From Desulfovibrio sp. (GTDB lineage: Bacteria > Desulfobacterota > Desulfovibrionia > Desulfovibrionales > Desulfovibrionaceae), in NCBI GenBank assembly GCA_031290615.1, contig JAITNF010000030.1, forward strand, positions 1 to 38,969: a stretch of DNA of 38,969 nucleotides, read 5' to 3'. The notes beneath the pieces are model-generated. The model had not been told where the DNA came from. It worked only from the letters and a program-made list of their open reading frames with translations, and did no database searches. This document shows positions 8,227 through 15,851 of the stretch, in pieces (position 1 is the first letter of the stretch; every line of letters starts with the position of its first letter). The position numbers were made by a program, and so were the translations under genes.

Positions 8227-9133
8227 TTAGGGAATCAGGTTTCGCATCTTGGTCAAAATGCCCCAAGCGCGGCGATTGGTGGAGGATGTCCCGCACATAC
8301 CACCCTTTTCAAGCGCTGCAAGCCGGGGGAAAGTCAAATTTTTCAGATAATCCCTGTCGGTATCAATGCCAATAAAATAATGACCGCGCCGTAATGCCGC
8401 TACACCGGTTGTCCAGCTCCCACAAAATGGATCCAAAAATTGTTCCGCCGGGAGGACAAGCGGCGGTTATGATGCGGTCAAGCAGGGCAAACGGTTTTTG
8501 AGTTGGGCGCTTGCCGAAACATTTTTCCGTTTTGCCGGGGACGCTTATGGCCCACACGCTCCGCATCTGTTTGCCTGGATTTTTCAGCGCATCTTTTTCC
8601 CAAATGCCATATTTCATAGATTCGTAGTCAAAATAATGCTTCGCATTTTTGTTCTTCTTTGCCCACAACAATGTTTCATGACTCGCCGTAAACATGCGGC
8701 AGGCAAGCTTGGGAGCGGCATTGGGCTTAAACCAAACAATATCGTTAAGAAGGTGCCAACCTTGGAGTTGAAGCGCGTAGCCGCAAGAAAAAATACTGTG
8801 ATATGTGCCGGAAATCCAAATCGTTCCCTCAGCTTTTAAAACATGCTGACAAGCCTTGATCCATGCCATATGAAAGGAAAAATCTTCTTCAATACCTTTG
8901 CTTGCGTCCCAAAGCGCCTTGTTGACGCTGACGCGCTTTCCAGCATGGCAGGTTGTTCCACCATTCGAGAGATTGTATGGGGGATCCGCAAAGATCATAT
9001 CTGCAGATTCTGCCGGAAGTTTGTTCAGCGTGGAAACCGCATCGCCCAGATAAAGCCTGGCTTTATTCATTTCAATGAAAGGAACGGCTTCTTCTAAGGA
9101 CGGCAAGGGAGAGAAATCCAATATTGCCTGCAT
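8227..9133 (-). pseudogene. Beta-class DNA adenine-N6 methyltransferase, single-base frameshift
   Basis: The first 230 residues contain ADPPYNLS (motif IV, catalytic) in the N-terminal half, a target-recognition region and a C-terminal KRPTQKPFALLDR. Motif I follows in another frame as LDPFCGSWTTGVAA then GHYFIGID (motif II). The order IV-TRD-I identifies the beta class (HinfI/CcrM-like). The frames are joined by one extra base in the T5 run on the minus strand at 8435-8439; removing one T gives a continuous protein of about 300 aa. Everything else is intact, so either the inactivation is recent, the gene is phase-variable, or the base is an assembly error. No partner restriction gene is seen. 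Neighbouring phage debris suggests transfer. Confidence 0.85.
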
Positions 9134-9139
9134 GTCATT

Positions 9140-9163
9140 ACTATACTCTCCAATTTAGGAGGA
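9140..9163 (-). promoter_or_regulatory. Putative -10 box and imperfect palindrome at the methyltransferase start
   Basis: On the minus strand TATAGT (9140-9145) lies 6 bases before the methyltransferase ATG at 9133 and no Shine-Dalgarno sits at normal spacing, so the transcript may be leaderless. The preceding CTCCTAAATTGGAG forms an inverted repeat (CTCC/GGAG) that could be an operator. Weak evidence. Confidence 0.3.
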
Positions 9164-9203
9164 GTGTGGCTGGAAGGGAGGAGCGGAAAAGGCGGGGGAA
9201 GAG

Positions 9204-9317
9204 ATGGCAAGAACCAGTAGGAGGAGCAGACACGCCCCCAAATTTTTTGGGAGTATTTTTGCCCTTGGGATGTGTCCGGAAATCATTTTTCCTCTAAAGT
9301 TAAAACAGCTCCGATAA
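9204..9317 (+). CDS. Possible small ORF, 37 aa
   Basis: An ATG at 9204 follows a purine-rich GGGGGAAGAG leader and opens 37 codons (beginning MARTSRRSRHAPKFF) to a stop at 9317. It is very basic at its N-terminus with a short hydrophobic centre. There is no family resemblance, and the stop lies in the terminator-like hairpin of the opposite strand. It may be chance. Confidence 0.15.
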   Translation: MARTSRRSRHAPKFFGSIFALGMCPEIIFPLKLKQLR

Positions 9318-9333
9318 GAAACCTACCGGAGTT
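9299..9333 (-). terminator. Terminator-like hairpin after the 30-aa gene
   Basis: On the minus strand AACTCCGGTA pairs with TATCGGAGCT across a 7-base loop (about 8 of 10 pairs), followed by GTTTTAAC. It lies 15 bases beyond the stop of the small gene at 9348-9440 and supports that gene being a real transcript end. Confidence 0.5.
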
Positions 9334-9347
9334 GTCGTCTTTATAAG

Positions 9348-9440
9348 CTATTCTTCAACCATTTCGTCAGGAACGGCGGGGCCACCGATGAAAGCAATGT
9401 CGCCGTTGTCCACAAATACTTTGAAGATGTCGTTTTTCAT
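9348..9440 (-). CDS. Very small acidic protein, 30 aa
   Basis: An ATG at 9440 has GGGAG about 8 bases upstream and opens a 30-codon frame beginning MKNDIFKVFVDNGDIAFIGG and ending in an acidic tail (PDEMVEE). The start overlaps the stop of the preceding 40-codon frame (ATGA), indicating coupling, and a terminator-like hairpin follows. I do not recognise a family. A phage-type small protein or a peptide precursor are both possible; no modification enzyme or transporter lies beside it. The combination of ribosome binding site, coupling and terminator argues that it is or was translated. Confidence 0.45.
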   Translation of the reverse strand: MKNDIFKVFVDNGDIAFIGGPAVPDEMVEE

Positions 9441-9559
9441 CTCAAGACTCCCTGAATGTTAGATGGTTTCATTAGCGTAGGGAATAATTCTACGCACGTG
9501 ACCCATTTGCCACTATGGACATCCAAAGGCATAGGAGCGATTACCCATGGCCACTTCAT
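9437..9559 (-). CDS. Small ORF, 40 aa, coupled to the 30-aa gene; possibly the 3' end of a decayed gene
   Basis: The frame MKWPWVIAPMPLDVHSGKWV continues to NIQGVLR and stops within the ATGA shared with the next small gene. The same frame stays protein-like upstream of the ATG (SNQRGNYSPVHPSVA) and, beyond a stop, includes MSAPIDKANS, so this may be the tail of a longer gene broken by a nonsense change near 9605. Trp- and Pro-rich; no family recognised. Confidence 0.3.
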   Translation of the reverse strand: MKWPWVIAPMPLDVHSGKWVTCVELFPTLMKPSNIQGVLR

Positions 9560-9837
9560 CGCTACGCTTGGATGTACGGGGCTGTAATTTCCTCGCTGGT
9601 TTGCTTTAACTGTTTGCTTTATCTATAGGGGCACTCATCTCAATTCCGCCGGGGGATGGACGACCTTGGCGTCCTTGGACGTGGCTTCCGCAGGATACCC
9701 GTTATGGACTTCCCCAGGGGACCCACCCATGGCAAGTTGTCACCGTCAATTCCCAAGGGGCTTCTTGGTCCAGCCATGGCTTTTCGGCGCGGTTCTTTCC
9801 CACCAGGCAGCTGACAATCATTGCCACCTTCCGGGCA

Positions 9838-9954
9838 CTACCAATCCACGCTGACGTGACCTGTGTCGATGGAAATCTTGGCTTCGCTACTTGCCTGTGG
9901 GATGATGACCATCCCGGCCAGTAACACCAATGCCAGACCAAAATACTTGAACAT
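9838..9954 (-). CDS. Small secreted or periplasmic peptide, 38 aa (possibly truncated)
   Basis: An ATG at 9954 follows a strong AAAGGAG. The first 25 residues are a textbook signal peptide (MFKYFGLALVLLAGMVIIPQ, then ASSEA with likely cleavage after SEA), and the mature part is only about 13 residues (KISIDTGHVSVDW). No sequence after the stop is convincingly related in one frame, although all minus frames from 9837 down to about 9660 are free of early stops in turn, so a longer secreted protein may have been cut short. A 48-bp palindromic element lies just upstream (9997-10044). Function unknown. Confidence 0.5.
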   Translation of the reverse strand: MFKYFGLALVLLAGMVIIPQASSEAKISIDTGHVSVDW

Positions 9955-9996
9955 GATAAAAACTCCTTTGTTAAGGATTTGGTCTAACTCGTTAAA

Positions 9997-10044
9997 GGTT
10001 GCTAGATTTGCATTACCACAATTGTGATGCCTGTAATAGCAACC
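9997..10044. promoter_or_regulatory. 48-bp nested palindrome upstream of the secreted peptide
   Basis: GGTTGCTA (9997-10004) faces TAGCAACC (10037-10044). Inside it, GCAT faces ATGC and encloses the perfect palindrome CACAATTGTG (10017-10026). On the minus strand the outer stem is followed by TTTAAC. It could be an operator, a leader hairpin or a weak terminator. The rest of 10045-10300 shows nothing else I can assign. Confidence 0.45.
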
Positions 10045-10309
10045 ATCTCGCAGCTAGCGTCTACGACCAACCGGGTCCGGGTCAGCCCTTGAAAGGCCAC
10101 CAGAAGTAATCCCAGAACTGAGCCAAAAGGCGTTGTTTGGTTAAAACAGCTTGGAAAACTAGTAGGCTAATCCGAAAACCATATAAGACATCCCAAGTTA
10201 AATGTGTCAGTTAGAAAAAATAATCCTATTTCTCCACAACTATTATGTCAAACTATTTACAAAAAATATTGTGGCTGTGGCTCTCGCGTTCACACACTGG
10301 AAACATGTG

Positions 10310-10511
10310 CAAAACATGTGTAAAAATGTGACAGAAAATAATTGACGTGGAACAGCCGTAGCCGATATTGTAGCCTACAAATGCACAGATCGTACCCGGC
10401 GTGAACGTTAGGCATGATAGCCAACGTCATCAATTCAGGCATATCAAGAATCTGCCTGATCTGGTTCTGAGCGCTGAGTTCTATGGACTCCCAAGGCATG
10501 AGATCGTTCAT
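10310..10511 (-). pseudogene. rtcB: RtcB-family RNA ligase remnant
   Basis: The start MNDLMPWESIELSAQNQIRQ is followed by LAIMPNVHAGYDLCI, the conserved RtcB segment containing a metal-binding His (MPDVH.G). After a frame change and a gap of about 20 codons comes VGYNIGYGCS, corresponding to the conserved GYDIGCGM motif in which the metal-binding Cys position is altered to Tyr. The remaining 300 or so residues are missing. RtcB seals 2',3'-cyclic-phosphate RNA ends using Mn2+ and GTP. The remnant lies 18 bases after the DUF401 gene on the same strand, so the two were probably co-transcribed. Confidence 0.7.
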
Positions 10512-10529
10512 GAGACTCCTGCTGCTCCC

Positions 10530-11867
10530 CTAAAACCGCGCGCCAGAGAGCTGGAGGCATAGCACCCACAGGCTACCGCCGAGCATCATCAAGCTCACCG
10601 GCGTCGCCAATCGTCGGTACATCCCGGTCAGGGATGTACCGAAGTACTCCATAGTCACCACAAGGCAAACATGCACTGGGGAGAGCATCTGCCCGCAGTT
10701 GCCCGCAATCGTCGCCAGTATGACGAGCGGTAATGCGTGTTCCTGTAGGGCTGGCGTAGCGTGCAGTATCCCAATGAGGATGGGGAAACACATCCCCACA
10801 AAGCCCACCATGATGCCCGTCAGAATGCCGCTGAGCAGAGGTACGACAATAAATGTCAGCACAATGACAAGATAGTTGGCCTCAATGTGGCTGAAGGCGT
10901 CAACAATGCCAGCAATGCGGATGGTGTCCTTGAAAACGAAAAGCGCGAACAGCAGCAGCAACATCCTGGCGGCGCTCTTGTTGAAGGCGAGCTTGCAGAG
11001 TTTAACCAGCGTCGCGTCGCGTCCCTGACGGAGCGCCGTGAGTACGGCCAAGGCCAAGGAAACGGAAAAGGCCGTCTGACCGGGCAATTTCGGAAAAAAC
11101 AGATCAAAGAGCAGACCGAAAACAGCCGCCCCGGCCAAGGTGATGACAATGGGCAGGGCGTTGAGTAAAACGTTCCAGAGGCTGCTTTCTCCGGGGTCAC
11201 TCCCGGCCTTGTCCTCTGTTTCCGGCGCTGGCTCTTCGCTCCAGCTGGCTGTTTTAGAGGTGTCCAAATCGCGCAGATAAAAAAACCAACCCACGCCGAA
11301 GGCCAGAAAGACAAGCGGAAAGGTATAGCGCCAGAACAGTGTCAGCGGTATCTGCATCAGAGCGCAGATGAGCGCGTAGCCGGGATAGAGTGGCCAGGCT
11401 GTTTCCCAGATGTGGCGAAACCAATAGTTGATGATGGCCTTTCTGTTTTCGGAAATTTCCATGCCGTCGGCCGCAGCCCGTATCATGGGGCAGGAAAATA
11501 GCGCGCCGCCTGGCATGGGCAAAAGCCCCACCAGAGCTGGAAAAAGCACAAGGCGGATGCGCGGCCGCCTGAGGTGTTTCTCAAGCCCGGTGACGAGTTT
11601 TTTGCTCTGCCCTGTGGCGTCCTGTACGCTTGAGAGGAGCATGGTGAGAAAAACCATCAGGCACAGCAACAAAAAATTCGCATTGGTCAGCACGCCGAAA
11701 ATGATGCTCGGCCACGATGCGGGGCTGATGCCGGAAAATGTTGCCACTTCGACACACCCGCCGCATATGGTCAACCACAGGGGTAGGTGGAGACGCAACA
11801 AAATCAAAAGGGTCGCGCACAGCGCAAGCAGTCTGAAAAGCGCGACCACGGTTTCGGTGAATTCCAT
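10530..11867 (-). CDS. DUF401 family integral membrane protein, putative transporter
   Basis: A 445-aa protein with about ten hydrophobic spans begins MEFTETVVALFRLLALCATL. The conserved segments LLPMPGGALFSCPMI and YWFRHIWETAWPLYPG, and near the C-terminus GNCGQMLSPVHVCLVVT, match the DUF401 family, which is distantly related to anion or carboxylate transporters of the ArsB/NhaD type. A charged loop rich in Glu and Asp (about residues 207-230) separates two halves of five or so helices each, as in related carriers. The start has AGGCGG upstream. The frame is intact at normal length; the substrate is unknown. It lies between two pseudogenes on the same strand. Confidence 0.8.
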   Translation of the reverse strand: MEFTETVVALFRLLALCATLLILLRLHLPLWLTICGGCVEVATFSGISPASWPSIIFGVLTNANFLLLCLMVFLTMLLSSVQDATGQSKKLVTGLEKHLRRPRIRLVLFPALVGLLPMPGGALFSCPMIRAAADGMEISENRKAIINYWFRHIWETAWPLYPGYALICALMQIPLTLFWRYTFPLVFLAFGVGWFFYLRDLDTSKTASWSEEPAPETEDKAGSDPGESSLWNVLLNALPIVITLAGAAVFGLLFDLFFPKLPGQTAFSVSLALAVLTALRQGRDATLVKLCKLAFNKSAARMLLLLFALFVFKDTIRIAGIVDAFSHIEANYLVIVLTFIVVPLLSGILTGIMVGFVGMCFPILIGILHATPALQEHALPLVILATIAGNCGQMLSPVHVCLVVTMEYFGTSLTGMYRRLATPVSLMMLGGSLWVLCLQLSGARF

Positions 11868-11906
11868 ATTTCCGCCTGTTTTTTTAGACTGTTTAAAGAA
11901 CCGTCG

Positions 11907-12818
11907 TCACCGCAAGTTTAAAATTTCAGGCTGTTCTTTCACCATGGGCAGATAGCTGGCGCGCGCGATCACTATCAGGGAATCGCAGTTGCGGTCGTCG
12001 TCCTCGTAAACTGAGTTCTGCCTTATGTCAAAAATAGTGTAACGTCGCAGACGGTAAGCCTCATGCGTGTCAAAACACAAACAAATTTGAAGGCATCATT
12101 CATCTCCCGCAAAATATGTCGTGCCGTCCCATTCCGGCTCATGGTAGTAGGAGGCCAGGTAATCCACAAAGGCCAGCGTGTTATACCAGAGGGCACTGAT
12201 TTCCACCGGGCAGCCGTGACACGGCGTCACCGGCTGTGGGCGTTGGCGTCCATCCAGGTGAGTTTGGTGCTGGCGTTACCGGCGTGCAGCAGGCTGAATT
12301 CGTCCACAAAGCCGGGTCCATTGCGGTAACCCAGCACGATACGATACCTTGCACGATACGATACCTTGAGAGCGGGCCAGAACTGCTCGCGTACCATGCC
12401 GATATCATCGGGATTTTTCAGCAGGCACTTGTACGGAAAAGGCGAACCACAGGGCGGCGTCAATGGAGTTGTAGGCATTTTTGCCGTTTTCCACAAAATA
12501 GTTGGGCGCCAGCCCGTCGCGCATGCCCCGGCGATCTGACTGAGAATCCTAACGCCGAACTCCTTAATATCCAGGTTGTTGTTCAGGAACGTCAGCCCCG
12601 GCAGGGCGATGAGCGTATCGCGGCTCCAGACGTCAAACCAGCCTTGATGGAATAATGTAATACAAGACAGCTTGCGCCTTCAATCAGGATCATTTCGCGG
12701 ACGATCCGCACGCCGCCGATACGGTAAGTGAATTCCGGCCGCCGTTTGTCAACAGCCATTCCCTGCGCAACTCCCTGCGGGTGTTCTGGCAGGCGGCTTT
12801 GTCAAAACTGAATCTCAT
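11907..12818 (-). pseudogene. Glycogen-debranching enzyme (amylo-alpha-1,6-glucosidase, GDE C-terminal type)
   Basis: Ordered pieces in three minus frames match the family. GWFDVWSRDTLIALPGL (about 12580-12630) includes the (S)RD(T) catalytic-region motif. DIKEFGVRILSQIAG, then KNAYNSIDAALW, FPYKCLLKNPDDIGMVREQF, LTWMDAN and PVEISALWYNTLAFVDYL follow. The N-terminal sandwich domain is missing apart from about 20 codons at the start (ATG at 12818). Several small indels break the frame, including a 17-bp tandem duplication. Known role: removal of alpha-1,6 branches from glycogen. Its loss fits reduced storage-polysaccharide metabolism. Confidence 0.85.
12334..12367 (-). repeat. Perfect 17-bp tandem duplication inside the debranching-enzyme pseudogene
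   Basis: GCACGATACGATACCTT occurs twice in direct succession (12334-12350 and 12351-12367). Because 17 is not a multiple of three it shifts the frame. Removing one copy joins the codons for the Tyr-Arg-Ile-Val segment to the following LGYRNG. Confidence 0.9.
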
Positions 12819-13190
12819 CAAGCTTTAATTTCCGCATCTAATTGGGATAATTCCGCATTTGTACGAAATTATCTTTGTCTGTTTTGTATAGTGTCGTCGT
12901 GAGACATGTAACAGTCTAAAATAATTAATAATTTTTCCAATACTGCCGCGTCAACAATAGTCAGTATTTTTAGAATGTTATGCTCTTTATAAGACGACTC
13001 CATCTATTATCATGTTTACATGTTAGCGTAAAATATTCCACATATCCAGCATAACTCTACGCTATAAAATATTTTTGAGAGTGTTCACCAGCCAATAAAT
13101 TTTGCCTGCCTTTCCAGATTTTGAATCATGGGTTATGCTTGACTGAGAGGAAAATCTCTGAGCATTTTGAGAACCATTTTGTATATGTCC
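12819..13190. other. AT-rich intergenic stretch with an inverted repeat
   Basis: No convincing coding frame is present. TAGCGTA (13024-13030) faces TACGCTA (13058-13064), and each arm is followed by an AAAATATT-like tract, the right one reading TAAAATATTTTT. The arrangement could be a weak terminator or the end of an eroded mobile element next to the transposase remnant. Confidence 0.4.
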
Positions 13191-13412
13191 TCATCGTCTG
13201 TGGTTAAACCGATTCACAGTACCGAGCAATACACGGATGACGGCAAGATAACGGTTAACGGTATTTCGGTTAATTCCGACAATTTCAGCGAGTTGAGAGG
13301 CGTCCAAGCTATTTGGCGTATTGTAGCTTGGAAATTCTTAAACGGAAAAATACCTGTTGTGCATTGGCATGCCCGGTGTTATAGCCAATTTTGGCCTCTC
13401 AGCAAGTCATGA
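13191..13412 (-). pseudogene. IS1595-like transposase N-terminal remnant
   Basis: On the minus strand the segment SLDASQLAEIVGINRNTVNR then YLAVIR is the helix-turn-helix of IS1595/ISXO2-type transposases (LDASQ.A.L.G.NRNTVNRY). A preceding FRLRISKLQYAK in another frame fits the N-terminal region, so at least one frameshift lies near 13320. The frame stops at 13191 and the catalytic domain is missing. No terminal inverted repeats can be recognised. Confidence 0.65.
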
Positions 13413-13802
13413 TTCGACGGAAAATTTCGAGTCCAGTCGTGGTGCGCCAGCATGTTTCGCGTCGAGAATAGTTTTGTCGAAGCACAAACTCAGGTTGACG
13501 GCGGCGAAAAGGGGGCCGTCCATAAAAGCATTGACCCGTTCAAGAATTTCTTCACTCTGAAGATGAATTTCCTGCAAGGCCATGGAATCCGGCGCACCCA
13601 AAAGCAGCATGTCGCCGCGTGTGCCCAGCGGCAGAGCCAGGGAGGCCAGTGGCCCCATGACCATGCCCCAGTTGTTCCACAACTGTACCAGACGTGCTCG
13701 CTCGGGGCTGGCACCAAGAATGCGGAGCACGTCGTCCAGCACTACGGCTGCGTGGAGAGGGGCGTCCAGTTTTTTGCGTTTTGGCGGGGACGAAGTTTTC
13801 AT
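13407..13802 (-). CDS. DciA/DUF721-like protein
   Basis: The 131-aa protein has a basic N-terminus and the segment RARLVQLWNNWGMVMGPLAS, the W..VVG..A signature of DUF721/DciA proteins, followed by alternating hydrophobic strands (GDMLLLGAPDSMALQEIHLQ) as in the KH-like DciA fold. DciA loads or regulates the replicative helicase DnaB in bacteria without DnaC. The product is within the size range of short family members. It is divergent from ahcY, with about 100 bp between the starts. No strong ribosome binding site is visible, so the exact start is uncertain. Intact frame. Confidence 0.65.
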   Translation of the reverse strand: MKTSSPPKRKKLDAPLHAAVVLDDVLRILGASPERARLVQLWNNWGMVMGPLASLALPLGTRGDMLLLGAPDSMALQEIHLQSEEILERVNAFMDGPLFAAVNLSLCFDKTILDAKHAGAPRLDSKFSVES

Positions 13803-13906
13803 GAAAATCCGTATGTCACAGGTCGTTTCGCAATTGGATTGACTCCACAGCGTCTGGCTGTTACCTGTATTGAAACTCTATCGTATTCCATGCAAGGAGA
13901 CAAGCG

Positions 13907-15331
13907 ATGGCTGAAGCGCTGGATCCGACCTTGACTTACAAGGTCGCCGATATGGGGCTGGCGGATTTCGGCGCCAGGGAAATGCAGCTTTCCGAGCGCG
14001 AAATGCCCGGACTTATGGAATGCATCAAAAAATACGGTCTGCAGAAACCTCTCGCGGGATTGCGCGTCACTGGTTCCCTCCACATGACCATACAGACGGC
14101 CATTCTGATCAAAACTCTGCACGCCATTGGAGCGGATCTGCGCTGGGCCTCGTGCAATATTTTTTCCACCCAGGATCACGCGGCGGCAGCCGTGGCAAAA
14201 CAGGGACTTGCCGCTGTTTTTGCCTGGAAGGGCGAAAGTCTGGATGAATACTGGTGGTGCACGGAGATGGCCCTGACCTGGCCTGACGGCGGCGGCCCGG
14301 ACCTTATAGTGGATGACGGCGGCGACGCCACCCTGTTCATCCACAAGGGCGTGGATGTGGAAAACAATCCGACCTTGCTAGACGAAACAGCGGACAACAG
14401 GGAGCTTGCGTGCATTCTGGAGCGCCTTGCCCTCCGTCACAGGAAAGATCCCGGACGCTGGCGAAAAGTGGCAGCGCGCGTGAAGGGCGTTTCCGAAGAA
14501 ACCACCACCGGCGTGCACAGGCTCTACCATCTTGAAGCCACTGGGCGGCTGCTCTTTCCGGCCATCAACGTCAACGATTCCGTCACTAAGTCCAAGTTCG
14601 ACAATCTCTACGGTTGCCGCGAATCCCTGGCGGACGGTATCAAACGCGCTACGGACATCATGGTGGCTGGCAAATGCGTATGCGTTGTGGGCTACGGGGA
14701 TGTTGGCAAAGGCTGCGCCCAGTCCATGCGTAGTTTCGGAGCGCGCGTGCTGATAACGGAAATCGACCCCATCTGCGCTCTGCAGGCCGCCATGGAGGGC
14801 TTCAAGGTCACCACCGTCGAAGACGCCATGCCGGAAGCGGATATCTTCGTCACCTGCACCGGCAACCTGCACGTCATTACCAGCGTCCACATGGAAGGCA
14901 TGAAGGACGAGGCCATTGTCTGCAATATCGGCCATTTTGACAATGAGATCGACATGGACTACCTAGAAAAAACCCAAGGCATAACCAAGGTGAACGTCAA
15001 GCCACAAGTGGACAAGTGGACTCTGCGCTCTGGCCGCAGCATCCTGATTCTGGCGGAAGGACGCCTTGTCAACTTAGGTTGCGCCACGGGGCATCCCAGC
15101 TTTGTCATGTCCAACAGCTTTACCAACCAGACTCTGGCCCAGTTGCGTCTGGCTTCGGACAAAAGCTTGGAGAAAAAGGTCTATACCTTGCCCAAGAAAC
15201 TGGACGAAGAGGTGGCGCGCCTGCATCTGGAACGCATCGGCGCGAAGCTGACCCGTCTCACCAGAGAGCAGGCGGACTATATCGGCGTCTGCGTGGAAGG
15301 ACCGTATAAGCCGGATTATTATAGATATTAG
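13907..15331 (+). CDS. ahcY: Adenosylhomocysteinase (S-adenosyl-L-homocysteine hydrolase)
   Basis: A full-length 474-aa enzyme cleaving S-adenosylhomocysteine to adenosine and homocysteine with bound NAD. Visible motifs are [19 protein letters not shown] at the N-terminus, the substrate segment [33 protein letters not shown] with the catalytic Lys, the Rossmann [11 protein letters not shown] near residue 262, and the C-terminal KPDYYRY used in NAD binding. AAGGAGA precedes the ATG by 6-7 bases. The next gene, rnhA, starts 46 bases downstream on the same strand. No SAH riboswitch is recognisable in the 100-base leader. Intact and well conserved. Confidence 0.97.
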   Translation: MAEALDPTLTYKVADMGLADFGAREMQLSEREMPGLMECIKKYGLQKPLAGLRVTGSLHMTIQTAILIKTLHAIGADLRWASCNIFSTQDHAAAAVAKQGLAAVFAWKGESLDEYWWCTEMALTWPDGGGPDLIVDDGGDATLFIHKGVDVENNPTLLDETADNRELACILERLALRHRKDPGRWRKVAARVKGVSEETTTGVHRLYHLEATGRLLFPAINVNDSVTKSKFDNLYGCRESLADGIKRATDIMVAGKCVCVVGYGDVGKGCAQSMRSFGARVLITEIDPICALQAAMEGFKVTTVEDAMPEADIFVTCTGNLHVITSVHMEGMKDEAIVCNIGHFDNEIDMDYLEKTQGITKVNVKPQVDKWTLRSGRSILILAEGRLVNLGCATGHPSFVMSNSFTNQTLAQLRLASDKSLEKKVYTLPKKLDEEVARLHLERIGAKLTRLTREQADYIGVCVEGPYKPDYYRY

Positions 15332-15377
15332 GGAGTTTCACACCCGAGACGGCACAGGGATTTGACTGTAATTCCTT

Positions 15378-15851
15378 ATGAAAAAAGTCGCTATCTACAC
15401 AGACGGGGCCTGCTCCGGCAATCCCGGGCCAGGCGGTTGGGCCGCTGTCCTGTTGTTGCAAGGGTCCGGCGCGCGCAGAGAAATTTCCGGCGGATTTGCC
15501 CTGACAACCAACAACCGCATGGAAATAACCGCTGTACTTGAGGGCCTTTCCGCCCTCAAAGAACCCTGTGAAGTGAACCTGTACACAGATTCCCGCTATG
15601 TGTGCGATGCGCTGGGAAAAGGCTGGTTGCGTTCCTGGCTGGCGAAGAATTGGATAAAGCCCGACAAAAATTCGGTGAAAAACGTGGACTTATGGCAAAA
15701 TCTCCTCCCATTGCTGGAGCGGCACAAGACATGCTTTCACTGGCTAAGGGGCCACATCGGTAACGTGGAAAACGAACGTTGCGACGAACTGGCCTGTCTG
15801 GCCGCCGCCGCCGGGAGTCTGCCGGAGGATGTGGGCTATAACGTTCTTTGA
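15378..15851 (+). CDS. rnhA: Ribonuclease HI
   Basis: A 157-aa RNase HI that removes RNA from RNA-DNA hybrids. The four catalytic carboxylates are identifiable: Asp in YTDGACSGNPGPGG (residues 7-20), Glu in NNRMEITAVLEGL, Asp in YTDSRYV and Asp in NERCDELA. The handle-region residues (SWLAKNWIKPDKN) are present. The last 23 bases overlap the start of the downstream membrane-protein gene in another frame. Normal length, intact. Confidence 0.96.
   Translation: MKKVAIYTDGACSGNPGPGGWAAVLLLQGSGARREISGGFALTTNNRMEITAVLEGLSALKEPCEVNLYTDSRYVCDALGKGWLRSWLAKNWIKPDKNSVKNVDLWQNLLPLLERHKTCFHWLRGHIGNVENERCDELACLAAAAGSLPEDVGYNVL

Noticed and set aside
9204-9317. Basic 37-codon plus-strand frame as a confident gene
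   Set aside because: The ribosome-site-like leader is only a purine-rich stretch and its 3' end coincides with the opposite-strand terminator; kept only at very low confidence.
13803-13906. SAH riboswitch before ahcY
   Set aside because: No conserved core or pairing typical of that riboswitch could be recognised.
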